From NCBI GenBank assembly GCA_050015675.1, contig JBEKAY010000022.1, positions 1-60,443 of the forward strand: DNA of 60,443 nt, read 5' to 3'. Positions 25,700-34,269 of this stretch are shown in pieces. Below the pieces are notes generated by a model. It worked only from the letters and a program-made list of their open reading frames with translations, had not been told where the DNA came from and did no database searches. The translations under genes and the position numbers were made by a program. The stretch's first letter is position 1. Each line of letters starts with the position of its first letter. Origin of the DNA: Fen-1298 sp050015675. Lineage in GTDB: Bacteria; Bacteroidota; Ignavibacteria; UBA10030.

Positions 25700-26647
25700 C
25701 TATTCTATATTTTTATATTCATGCTGTAACACTCTGCTCAATTCCTTGTCTTTGTGCATCTGCTGAATAAGTTGTTCAGCGGAATCATATTTGAATTCAT
25801 TGCGCATTCTCCGCAAGAAACCAATTTGAATATCAGATCCATAAACATCCTCATTAAAATCGAGAATATTTACTTCAATAGTACGTTTGCCCGTCGAGTG
25901 AAATGTCGGACGCACTCCAATACTCGCCATACCAAAATACTTGTCTATTCCAACATCAACCTTCACAAAATAGATACCGTTATCAGGGATAAGTTTTTTT
26001 TGTGAATCAAGTTCTATATTTGCCGTCGGATAACCGAGAAGGCGTCCTCTCCCGTCACCTGCGACAACTTTCCCACGTAAAGCATACGGTCTGCCTAACA
26101 ATTCCGCGGCATCTTCTACCATTCCATGGTTTAACTCATTCCGTATTATAGAACTATTTACTGGACTACCGTTATGAATGAATTGTTCAATGTTCACAAC
26201 ATCAAATTCAAATTCTTTTCCCAACTGCAACAAAGACTCAATCGTTCCCTCGCGATTTCTTCCCCAATGATGATCATACCCTTCTACAACCAAGTTCATT
26301 CCAATACCGCCAATAAGGTATGTCACATAGAAATCACGAAAACTCATGTTCGAAAATGCTTTATCAAAGTTAATTACAACAAGCCAATCGACTCCAAACT
26401 GCTCGCACAATTCCTGGCGCTCTCGCAGGGTCGTGAGAAGTTGTATTTTGGTATCCGCATTTCCTACAACTTCTCGTGGATGCGGTTCAAATGTAACAAC
26501 GACACTTCTGCCGTTTCTTTTTCTTGCAAGAACAACAACTTCTTTTATAATCTTTTGATGGGCGAGATGGACACCATCAAAAGTACCAACTGTTATAACT
26601 GAATTTTTATTAAACGGAATCTCTTTAATTTGTTGAGCCAATTTCAT
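25700..26647 (-). CDS. ribF: Bifunctional riboflavin kinase/FAD synthetase
   Basis: The 315-aa protein phosphorylates riboflavin to FMN and adenylylates FMN to FAD. The N-terminal nucleotidyltransferase half has TVGTFDGVHLAHQKII and VVTFEPHPREV; the C-terminal kinase half has GDGRGRLLGYPTANIEL and GIYFVKVDVG. The start overlaps the end of truB by 23 bp. It belongs to the rimP-aroA operon. Confidence 0.96.
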   Translation of the reverse strand: MKLAQQIKEIPFNKNSVITVGTFDGVHLAHQKIIKEVVVLARKRNGRSVVVTFEPHPREVVGNADTKIQLLTTLRERQELCEQFGVDWLVVINFDKAFSNMSFRDFYVTYLIGGIGMNLVVEGYDHHWGRNREGTIESLLQLGKEFEFDVVNIEQFIHNGSPVNSSIIRNELNHGMVEDAAELLGRPYALRGKVVAGDGRGRLLGYPTANIELDSQKKLIPDNGIYFVKVDVGIDKYFGMASIGVRPTFHSTGKRTIEVNILDFNEDVYGSDIQIGFLRRMRNEFKYDSAEQLIQQMHKDKELSRVLQHEYKNIE

Positions 26648-27359
26648 GATAGCTCTGATTATTTATAAAGATTGAATTCCGAAAATTGATCAATTGTTCA
26701 ATTGTCATAGCATCAGCAACACAATGATTACCAATTCGCGTTCGTCTTAGTGCAGTCAATGTTGCTCCGCATCCAAGCCGAAGACCAAATTCATCAATCA
26801 AAGAACGAATATAGGTACCTTTTGAGCAGACGATGCAAAAATCAATATCCAGATCGTGAATATCAACAATATCAAAACATAAAATATTTATTTCTCGCTC
26901 GACACGTTCCACTGTTCTTCCGACACGCGCGTACTTGTATAACGGTTTCCCGCCATATTTCACTGCCGAGTACATTGGCGGCAATTGGAGCTGCTTGCCG
27001 ACATAACTTTGAGTTACCTCTTTTATTTTTTGCTCAGTGATCGCAGAAGAATCTCTCCATTCATGAGCCGCTGTTTCTGTATCAAAACTTGGGGTTCGTA
27101 CTCCAAGTTTACAAGTACCGGTATATTCTTTCTCTAACCCAACAAACTGTTCAATACTTTTCGTTTTCTTGCCAGTGCAGACAATCAGTAAACCAGTTGC
27201 GTTTGGATCCAAAGTTCCAGCGTGCCCCACTTTCCGTACATCGAAAAGCACCCTCACTTTCTTTACAACATCAAACGATGTCCAATTCAAGGGCTTGTCA
27301 AGAAAAAGAACTTCACCTTCAATTGAAAAATCGCGATGCAAAATATTCTCTTCATTCAT
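26625..27359 (-). CDS. truB: tRNA pseudouridine(55) synthase
   Basis: The 244-aa enzyme makes pseudouridine 55 in the tRNA T-loop. It begins with the LFLDKPLNWTSFDVVKKVR strand and contains the catalytic Asp in GHAGTLDPNATGLLIVC, the YTGTCKLGVRTPSFDTE motif and CSKGTYIRSLIDEFG. Length is short but complete; the C-terminal PUA-like domain of some TruB proteins is absent. It overlaps rbfA by 4 bp and ribF by 23 bp, so translation is tightly coupled. Confidence 0.96.
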   Translation of the reverse strand: MNEENILHRDFSIEGEVLFLDKPLNWTSFDVVKKVRVLFDVRKVGHAGTLDPNATGLLIVCTGKKTKSIEQFVGLEKEYTGTCKLGVRTPSFDTETAAHEWRDSSAITEQKIKEVTQSYVGKQLQLPPMYSAVKYGGKPLYKYARVGRTVERVEREINILCFDIVDIHDLDIDFCIVCSKGTYIRSLIDEFGLRLGCGATLTALRRTRIGNHCVADAMTIEQLINFRNSIFINNQSYHEIGSTN

Positions 27360-27736
27360 GTGTCAGTCGAGCTTCTCTCTTCTTCTTTCTTTGAATCATT
27401 CTCATGAATTTTATGAAAAATATTCTCGAGTTTCATTGCCCTATCCAAAGTTTCATCCAAATAAAAGATAATTTCGGGTGTAAAACGAAGTCGCACTGCA
27501 TGTCCAAGCATTGAACGAATCGATGCCTTTTGTGTTTCTAGTTTTGCAAAGCTTTTTTTCTTCCGCTCTTCGTCTCCAAAAATACTCACATAAACTTTTG
27601 CAATTTTGAGATCAGGACTCATCAGCACTTCTGTCACAGTTAAGATTCCGTAATCGGCCATGCTAAAGTTACGTTGAAACAACGAACCCAATTCCTCTCG
27701 AATGAGCGAACCAACTTTTTCAGATCTAACAGACAC
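27356..27736 (-). CDS. rbfA: Ribosome-binding factor A
   Basis: The 126-aa protein helps 16S rRNA 5'-end maturation and cold adaptation. It shows the KH-like family pattern: RSEKVGSLIREELGSLFQ at the start, LTVTEVLMSPDLKIAKVYVS in the middle and RLRFTPEIIFYLDETLDRA late, followed by an acidic tail. The start is a GTG behind AAAGGATAGAAC. It lies between infB (10 bp) and truB (4-bp overlap). Confidence 0.95.
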   Translation of the reverse strand: MSVRSEKVGSLIREELGSLFQRNFSMADYGILTVTEVLMSPDLKIAKVYVSIFGDEERKKKSFAKLETQKASIRSMLGHAVRLRFTPEIIFYLDETLDRAMKLENIFHKIHENDSKKEEERSSTDT

Positions 27737-27746
27737 GTTCTATCCT

Positions 27747-30443
27747 TTATTCCAATTTACGTTTGGTTTCGACTGTCTTATATGCTTCTATAATGTCGCC
27801 ATTCTTGATGTCATTGAAGTTTTCAAGGCTCACACCACATTCAAATCCCTGTTCGACCTCTTTCACGTCGTCTTTGAATCGTTTCAGCGATGCAATAGTT
27901 CCATCAAACACTTCGATGCCGTCACGCACGAGACGTACATGATTGTTCCGCACGATTTTGCCATCTCTAACAAAACAACCGGCAATCGTTCCGATTTTAG
28001 ATATTTTGAAGACATCACGAACATCTACTGTTGCAGTAATTTCCTCTGTTACAGTTGGCGCTAACAAACCTTCCAGCGCTTTCCTCACATCATTAATCGC
28101 ATCATAAATTATATTATAGATTCTGATATCAACATCTTCGTGCTGTGCCAGCTGGCGCGCTTTGAGATTTGGCCGGACATGGAATCCAATAATCACAGCC
28201 CGGGATGCCATAGCGAGCAATACATCTGATTCAGAAATACCACCGACGCCTTTATAAATGACTTGCACTTTGACTTCATCTGTCGAGAGTTTCATCAAAG
28301 AATCCGAAAGAGCCTCTGCTGAACCATCCACATCTGCTTTGACAATGACCGGCAGATCGCGCACTTGTCCTTCTTTGATCTGTTGCGAAATGTCATCCAA
28401 TGTTACACGTCTGTTTTGCCGGAAATCTTGTTCCCGTTTTAACTGCTGACGCGTTAGACTAATTTCACGCGCTTGGTGATCGTCTTCAATGCCAATCAGA
28501 TCGTCACCCGCTTGTGGAATGCCGTCGAAACCAACAACTTGAACGGGCTGCGATGGTTTAGCTGCTTCAACTCGTTGACCTCGCTCGTTAAACATAGCCC
28601 GTACGCGTCCACTCCAAACACCGCAGACGAATGAATCACCAATACGCAGAGTACCTTTCTGCACTAAAATTGTTGCTATGATTCCTTTGCCTTTATCTAA
28701 CTCGGCTTCTACAAGAGTTCCGCGCGCTTCTCTATTTGGATTTGCTCGAAGATTCAGCATCTCGGCTTCCAACAAGATTTTTTCGAGAAGCAAATTGACG
28801 TTGGTTCCTTTCTTCGCTGAAAGTTCTACTACTTGATGCTTTCCGCCATATTCTTCCACCAGAAGTCCGCGTTCCGCCAATTGTTGTTTGATCCGTTCAG
28901 GATTAGATTCAGATTTATCGATTTTATTAATCGCAACAATTATCGGGACGTTTGCCGCTTGTGCATGACTAATAGCTTCCACGGTCTGCGGCATGACACT
29001 ATCGTCGGCTGCAACCACCAGTACAACGATATCCGTCACTTGTGCGCCTCTGGCTCTCATTGCAGTGAATGCTTCATGGCCAGGTGTATCGAGAAATGTG
29101 ATCTGCTTATTATCGTCAACAGAGACTTCGTATGCACCGATATGTTGCGTTATTCCTCCTGCTTCACCGGCGACAACATTTGTATTTCGAATCTGATCGA
29201 GCAATGATGTTTTACCGTGATCAACGTGTCCCATTATCGTGACAACGGGCGCTCGCGGAAGAAGTGTCCCCTCATCATCTTCAATGTCCGAAAGCGCTTC
29301 TGACGAAAACTCTTCTTCGAAATCTACCTGAAATCCAAACTCATCAGAAACAAGTGTAATCGTGTCTTTATCTAAGCGCTGATTGATAGACACCATAATA
29401 CCAAGACCCATTACTTTTTGTATAACTTCAGCTACAGTAACCTGCATAAGATTAGCAAGTTCACCAACAGTAACATACTCAGTTACTTTGATGCGCATCT
29501 TATTATGTTCAATTTGATCGAGTTTTTTTTGTTCTTCCTCTTCGCGCTTTTCTTTTTTCTTTCGGCGTATAGCAGCGCGTGCAATTGCTAACTCGTCACC
29601 TGAATCGGCAAGTGTTTCACGGATTGCTTTTGCTACTTCGTCTTCATTGACCTCAGCACGGCGAACTCGCTTGCGTTTTCTTGACTTTGATTCTTCTTCA
29701 TCCTCCGATTTGCCCGGTGCCGATTTAGCCTTTTTAATCTCATCGCGAACTTTTTTCTTTTTCTTTTTTCTTTTTTCTTCGATACCCGGCTTTGGGGCGC
29801 TTCGGGCAGGTGTTAAATCAATCTTTCCCTTAATGGTCAATCCACGCTGCGAACGTGCAACAACAGCCTCTAATGGACTCTGCAATTGCCTTTTTGCCCG
29901 TCCTGCTGGTTTTTCTTTGCTCGGAGTTTCTCCCCTTGTTTTCTCGGCTTTTGATTTTAGTTCAACAACTGGCAACGGAGGTTCAATTGGTTTTTCAAGA
30001 ATTATAACTTTTTCTACCTCAGGTTGCGGGATTTCCTTAGCAGGAATTATTACTGATTCTGTTATAGACGGTAATGAAATTTCTTCTACCGCTTGAATCA
30101 CCGGCTCCTCTATTGTTGGTTGTTGTTCCTCCTTTTGCAGGGGAATTTCTTCTTTTCCTGCAGTTTTCTTTTCTGCCTTTTCAACTGTCTCTGTTTTTTC
30201 CGAAGTCTCCTTCTTCCGTGTAGAACGGAATTCTTGAATCTTCCGTTGATGCCTCTCAGCAACTTCCTTGTCCTTCTTAAAATGGCCCATAATAACAGGC
30301 ATCATATCCTCGGTCACAGAGGACATGTGGGATTTCACGTCGAAGCCCTTCTTTTTTAAGAAATCAATAATCGTTTCGCTTGAAAGATTTAGTTCTTTTG
30401 CGAGGTTGAAGATCTTCATTTTTTTTAAACCTTGTTCAGACAT
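27747..30443 (-). CDS. infB: Translation initiation factor IF-2
   Basis: The 898-aa GTPase brings initiator tRNA to the ribosome. An N-terminal IF2_N helix bundle (residues 9-52) is followed by a low-complexity Lys/Glu/Pro-rich linker to about residue 310, a second IF2_N-like domain (~318-365), and the G domain with G1 GHVDHGKT at 405-412, FLDTPGHEAF and NKIDKSE. Domains II to IV follow, with KGVGGISESDVLLA in domain III and VFKISKIGTIAGCFV in domain IV. It is the central gene of the operon after nusA. Confidence 0.97.
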   Translation of the reverse strand: MSEQGLKKMKIFNLAKELNLSSETIIDFLKKKGFDVKSHMSSVTEDMMPVIMGHFKKDKEVAERHQRKIQEFRSTRKKETSEKTETVEKAEKKTAGKEEIPLQKEEQQPTIEEPVIQAVEEISLPSITESVIIPAKEIPQPEVEKVIILEKPIEPPLPVVELKSKAEKTRGETPSKEKPAGRAKRQLQSPLEAVVARSQRGLTIKGKIDLTPARSAPKPGIEEKRKKKKKKVRDEIKKAKSAPGKSEDEEESKSRKRKRVRRAEVNEDEVAKAIRETLADSGDELAIARAAIRRKKKEKREEEEQKKLDQIEHNKMRIKVTEYVTVGELANLMQVTVAEVIQKVMGLGIMVSINQRLDKDTITLVSDEFGFQVDFEEEFSSEALSDIEDDEGTLLPRAPVVTIMGHVDHGKTSLLDQIRNTNVVAGEAGGITQHIGAYEVSVDDNKQITFLDTPGHEAFTAMRARGAQVTDIVVLVVAADDSVMPQTVEAISHAQAANVPIIVAINKIDKSESNPERIKQQLAERGLLVEEYGGKHQVVELSAKKGTNVNLLLEKILLEAEMLNLRANPNREARGTLVEAELDKGKGIIATILVQKGTLRIGDSFVCGVWSGRVRAMFNERGQRVEAAKPSQPVQVVGFDGIPQAGDDLIGIEDDHQAREISLTRQQLKREQDFRQNRRVTLDDISQQIKEGQVRDLPVIVKADVDGSAEALSDSLMKLSTDEVKVQVIYKGVGGISESDVLLAMASRAVIIGFHVRPNLKARQLAQHEDVDIRIYNIIYDAINDVRKALEGLLAPTVTEEITATVDVRDVFKISKIGTIAGCFVRDGKIVRNNHVRLVRDGIEVFDGTIASLKRFKDDVKEVEQGFECGVSLENFNDIKNGDIIEAYKTVETKRKLE

Positions 30444-30479
30444 TCTGATCTTCTTTCGTTACACACGAAATTAGTGCTT

Positions 30480-31880
30480 TTACTCACCTTCCGGCTTAGT
30501 GTCTTCTGTCTTTTGTACTGTTGCTTCTTCATGCGCTTTTACGTCCAAAGAGATTTCTTCCTTTTCGATCTTCTCTTCTTTTTCTGATCCATCGATCTCT
30601 GCAAGTAAAGCATCCGTTTCTTCATCCACCTCAATTTCTGCTTCTTCAAAACCCTTCTTTAACATTGCAAGAATCTCATCTACCTTTTCCGGCTCGATGC
30701 CGAGCGTATTGACTAAATCTTCTTTTGGCGTTTGGATAATATCACGCACCGATTTATAGTTTTCATCAAAGAATTTATGAAAGAGCACGTCCCCAAGTTC
30801 TTCACGGAATTCCGAAAGATCCATGTCATAGTCTTCTTCTTCCTCGCCGCCTTCTTTTTGCACATTCAGTTCAAATCCTGTCAACTTGGAGGCTAAGCGA
30901 ACATTCTGCCCGCCTTTGCCAATGGCAAGAGAGACCTGATCGTTGGCAACGTTGATGATTGCTTTCTTGTTCTCCTTATCCATCTGAATTTCTTTAAGTT
31001 TCGCAGGTGCAAGTGCCCGTTGGATAAAAACCAAGGGATCTTCAGAATAATTAATGACGTCGATATTTTCGTTGTTCAATTCTCGAACGATTGCATGAAT
31101 ACGCACGCCCTTCATTCCAACACATGCTCCAACAGCATCAATACGTTCATCATGTGAAACTACTGCCACTTTGGCTCGATCACCCGGTTCACGTGCAATC
31201 CTTTTAATTTCAATGATACCGTCATACACTTCTGGAATTTCAATTTCAAACAAACGCATAAGAAACGCAGGATCTGTCCGAGAGATAACGACTGTTGGAT
31301 TACCTGCTCCTTTGCGAACTTCTTTTACAATAGCGCGGATGGTATCGCCTTTTTTATATCGTTCCTTGTAAATTTGTTCGTTCCTTGGCAAAAGCAATTC
31401 GTTCTTGTTATGTATGACAAGAATTTCACCCTTGCCTTTGCGAATCTGATAAATCTCACCTACAACAATTTCTCCTATTGAATTAGTGTATTCGTTAAAT
31501 ATCGCCTCACGTTCGATTTCTTTGATACGCTGATTCAAGTTTTGTTTTGCACTAATGACAAGACGGCGACCAAAGTCTACCAATGGAACGATTTCAACAA
31601 ACTCTTCCCCAGCGACTAAATTATCTCCAGATTTTTTTTGTGCATCGACAACGGAAATCTGTGTGGATGGGTCTTCTACCACTTCAACGACTTCTTTTTC
31701 GAGATAGATTTCGATGTCACCTTTATCCATATTAACGACAACGTCATATTTTACATTGGGACCGTACTTCTTCTTTACCATCATCCCAAATATATCTTCC
31801 ACTATCCCGATAAGGATATCTTTATCGATACCTTTTTCGCGAGCCATCTGTGCAAATGATTCAACAATTTCGTGATTCAT
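30480..31880 (-). CDS. nusA: Transcription termination/antitermination protein NusA
   Basis: The 466-aa protein modulates pausing, termination and antitermination. An N-terminal RNA-polymerase-binding domain (residues 1-~125) is followed by S1 (GEIVVGEIYQIRKGKGEILV), two KH domains (GACVGMKGVRIHAIVRELNN and NDQVSLAIGKGGQNVRLASK) and a helix-hairpin-like repeat (LVNTLGIEPEKVDEILAML). The last ~60 residues are a strongly acidic Glu/Lys tail. The start has GGAGG at good spacing. It lies between rimP and infB, the classical order. Confidence 0.97.
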   Translation of the reverse strand: MNHEIVESFAQMAREKGIDKDILIGIVEDIFGMMVKKKYGPNVKYDVVVNMDKGDIEIYLEKEVVEVVEDPSTQISVVDAQKKSGDNLVAGEEFVEIVPLVDFGRRLVISAKQNLNQRIKEIEREAIFNEYTNSIGEIVVGEIYQIRKGKGEILVIHNKNELLLPRNEQIYKERYKKGDTIRAIVKEVRKGAGNPTVVISRTDPAFLMRLFEIEIPEVYDGIIEIKRIAREPGDRAKVAVVSHDERIDAVGACVGMKGVRIHAIVRELNNENIDVINYSEDPLVFIQRALAPAKLKEIQMDKENKKAIINVANDQVSLAIGKGGQNVRLASKLTGFELNVQKEGGEEEEDYDMDLSEFREELGDVLFHKFFDENYKSVRDIIQTPKEDLVNTLGIEPEKVDEILAMLKKGFEEAEIEVDEETDALLAEIDGSEKEEKIEKEEISLDVKAHEEATVQKTEDTKPEGE

Positions 31881-31915
31881 CTTACCTCCATACTACAGAG
31901 CATTCGTTCTGCTGA

Positions 31916-32368
31916 CTACCAGGGAAGCTCTTCAATTGATTCAATAATTTCATTAAAAGAAACTTTGCAGGTTCCTTCACTTTTCGTGATAAAATTCAAA
32001 CTATCACCTTCTATTCCATCAAGTTTGGCACTGATCTTGACAACTCCATCGTCTTTTCGATAACGCACGCGAAATTGTCTTCCTATATTTTTACGATATT
32101 GTCTTAACAGTTTAAGCGGCTTCGTTAAATCGGGAGAAGACATTTCCAATATATACGAATTTGGAATAATGTTTTGAAGTTCAAGTACTTCTCCTATATT
32201 TCGATTCAACTCAGTGCACTGACCAATCGTAATCCCCGAATCGGTATCTACAAAAATTTGCACTACTTTTCGAGACCCATCGTGTACAATATGAATATCG
32301 ACGATGAATGCATCGATTGTCTTGAGGAAAGGAGTCGCTATTTCTTCAATCTTTTGTTGCAGATCCAT
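31916..32368 (-). CDS. rimP: Ribosome maturation factor RimP
   Basis: The 150-aa protein assists 30S subunit assembly. It has the two-domain RimP pattern: FIVDIHIVHDGSRKVVQIFV with DTDSGITIGQCTELNRNIGE in the N-terminal domain, and the YILEMSSPDLTKPLKLLRQY motif leading into an Sm-like C-terminal domain. The ATG at 32368 directly follows an in-frame TTG; either could be used. It heads the rimP-nusA-infB operon, just downstream of a terminator for the neighbouring gene. Confidence 0.93.
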   Translation of the reverse strand: MDLQQKIEEIATPFLKTIDAFIVDIHIVHDGSRKVVQIFVDTDSGITIGQCTELNRNIGEVLELQNIIPNSYILEMSSPDLTKPLKLLRQYRKNIGRQFRVRYRKDDGVVKISAKLDGIEGDSLNFITKSEGTCKVSFNEIIESIEELPW

Positions 32369-32382
32369 CAACTCAGGATTCC

Positions 32383-32413
32383 AAAAAAAAATAGCCCGTC
32401 TACCTCGGGCTAT
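32383..32413 (-). terminator. Intrinsic terminator after the LOG-family gene
   Basis: On the minus strand ATAGCCCG (32413-32406) pairs perfectly with CGGGCTAT (32398-32391) around a 7-base loop and is followed by eight or more T. It ends transcription of the LOG-family gene and insulates the rimP operon that starts 15 bp later. Confidence 0.88.
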
Positions 32414-32496
32414 CTACATCTACTGTATATAATATACACAATGGCTTTTGAAGAAGCAAGAAAATTTGCTATCGCAAATTTTGCCTTTCATGTTAT

Positions 32497-33222
32497 TTAA
32501 AAATTCGTAATCATTACATTTTTCTTATAGAAATCTTCAATAATTGTAGCCGCCTCGACAGGATCATCTGTCACATGAAACAAGTCCATATCTTCGGGAG
32601 AAATCATTTTCTCCTGAACGACCGTTGTTTTGATCCAGTCAACAAGGCCTTTCCAGTAATCAGAGCCCATAAGAACAATCGGAAATGTTTTAGTTTTATT
32701 CGTCTGCACAAGTGTCAGTGCTTCAAAGAATTCGTCAAACGTACCAAATCCCCCAGGCATGACAATAAATCCATGGGCATATTTAACGAACATCACTTTC
32801 CGCACAAAGAAATGCCTGAACATTCGTAACCTACCGTTATCAATATATTTATTCACGCCTTCTTCATGCGGCAGCTCAATGGCGGCACCGACAGAATCTC
32901 CTTTTTGCTCTTGTGCTCCTCGATTTGCTGCTTCCATAATACCGGGACCGCCTCCTGTCAGCACATTGAATCCATGTTTGACGAGCTCTTTGGCTACTTG
33001 TACAGCAAGTTGGTAATAGCGCGAATCCGGCTTTAGACGAGCTGAACCAAATACAGACACAAGATTTTTCTGCTTCGCCATCATGGTGAATCCCTCAACA
33101 AATTCTGCCATAACACGAAAGATACGCCATACATCCTCCTGCGCTGAGAGAAGCCCCCTGAGTTGTTGATCTTGTTGCGAATCGTACTCTGTCCGAGATT
33201 GATGGTTCATATTATTCTCCAT
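32497..33222 (-). CDS. LOG-family protein (TIGR00730 type)
   Basis: The 241-aa protein has the PGGFGTFDEFFEALT motif (PGGxGTxxE) and the nucleotide-binding GGGPGIMEAANRGA motif of the LOG/'lysine decarboxylase-like' family. Characterised members are cytokinin-type phosphoribohydrolases or nucleotide 5'-monophosphate nucleosidases. An N-terminal helical extension of about 50 residues (QDQQLRGLLSAQEDVWRIFR) is usual in the longer subfamily. The start follows GGAG. It lies 11 bp after the threonine aldolase gene and ends at a terminator. Confidence 0.9.
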   Translation of the reverse strand: MENNMNHQSRTEYDSQQDQQLRGLLSAQEDVWRIFRVMAEFVEGFTMMAKQKNLVSVFGSARLKPDSRYYQLAVQVAKELVKHGFNVLTGGGPGIMEAANRGAQEQKGDSVGAAIELPHEEGVNKYIDNGRLRMFRHFFVRKVMFVKYAHGFIVMPGGFGTFDEFFEALTLVQTNKTKTFPIVLMGSDYWKGLVDWIKTTVVQEKMISPEDMDLFHVTDDPVEAATIIEDFYKKNVMITNF

Positions 33223-33233
33223 ACGTTCTCCTT

Positions 33234-34268
33234 TTACTTGCCGAGAAGTGATTTTATAGTTTCCGACGCTCTTTCTATTTGTTCCATACTCACATCGAGA
33301 TGCGTAACCGCACGTAGAGTAGAAATACCCATTTCCGAAATAAGAACACCCTTGGTCTTCAATTTGGTAATAAGCTCTTCAGTGCTCTCCGATCTGCCAC
33401 GAACATTGAAGATAAGAATATTTGTTTGCACAGAATCTAAATCAAGAGTAATACCGGGGAGATTGCTCAATTCTTTTGCTAACCATTTTGCCTTGTCGTG
33501 ATCTTCCTTCAAACGTTCGATGTTATGGTCAAGGGCAAATAACACTCCAGCTGCAAGGATTCCCACTTGACGCATTCCCCCACCAAATATTTTTCGATAT
33601 TTACGCGCTGATTCTATTTTTTCGCGCGTTCCAGTTAGTGCAGAACCGACCGGAGCGCCCAAGCCTTTTGAAAAACAAACAGAGACTGTATCAAAATATC
33701 GAGCATATTCTTTGGGAGCAATACCTGTTGCAATAGAGGCATTCCAGAGACGAGCGCCATCGAGATGAAGTGCAAGATTCCTGGTTCGTGCCAAGTTATG
33801 TATTTTCTGAATTTCCTCAAGCGGATAAATTGTTCCCCCTGCCTTATTGTGCGTATTTTCAAGACAGATTAATGAAGTCTTCGGATTGTAATAGACCGCT
33901 GAACGGATTGCTTGAGCTATCTGTTCTGCTTTTAAGATTCCCTTGTTTCCTTTGACGGTGCACAATTGCACATTGGAAAGGAATGCAGCTCCAGCCGTTT
34001 CATAGTTGAAAATATGCGATTCACTTTCTACAATAGCTTCATCACCCGGCTGAGTGTGCACTTTGAGCGCAAGTTGATTTGCCATTACCCCAGATGGCAC
34101 AAACAATGCTGCTTCTTTGCCGAGGATTTCAGCCACTCTTTCCTGCAAACGATTTACTGTCGGATCTTCTCCGTACACGTCATCGCCAACTTCTGCAGTA
34201 AGCATCGCTTCCCGCATTTCACGAGAAGGTTTTGTTACCGTATCACTTCGCAGATCGATTATTTCCAC
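33234..34268 (-). CDS. ltaE: Low-specificity L-threonine aldolase
   Basis: The 344-aa PLP enzyme cleaves threonine or allo-threonine to glycine and acetaldehyde. It begins IDLRSDTVTKPSREMREAM, contains FVPSGVMANQLALKVHT, LENTHNKAGGTIYP, LHLDGARLWNA and the PLP-lysine region SVCFSKGLGAPVGSALTG. The start is a GTG two bases after the lnt stop codon. The gene is co-transcribed with lnt upstream and the LOG gene downstream. Confidence 0.94.
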   Translation of the reverse strand: MEIIDLRSDTVTKPSREMREAMLTAEVGDDVYGEDPTVNRLQERVAEILGKEAALFVPSGVMANQLALKVHTQPGDEAIVESESHIFNYETAGAAFLSNVQLCTVKGNKGILKAEQIAQAIRSAVYYNPKTSLICLENTHNKAGGTIYPLEEIQKIHNLARTRNLALHLDGARLWNASIATGIAPKEYARYFDTVSVCFSKGLGAPVGSALTGTREKIESARKYRKIFGGGMRQVGILAAGVLFALDHNIERLKEDHDKAKWLAKELSNLPGITLDLDSVQTNILIFNVRGRSESTEELITKLKTKGVLISEMGISTLRAVTHLDVSMEQIERASETIKSLLGK

Positions 34269-34269
34269 T

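Noticed and set aside
32383..32413. Regulatory leader (riboswitch-like) of rimP
   Set aside because: The hairpin plus T-run is oriented for termination of the upstream LOG gene and is a simple intrinsic terminator.
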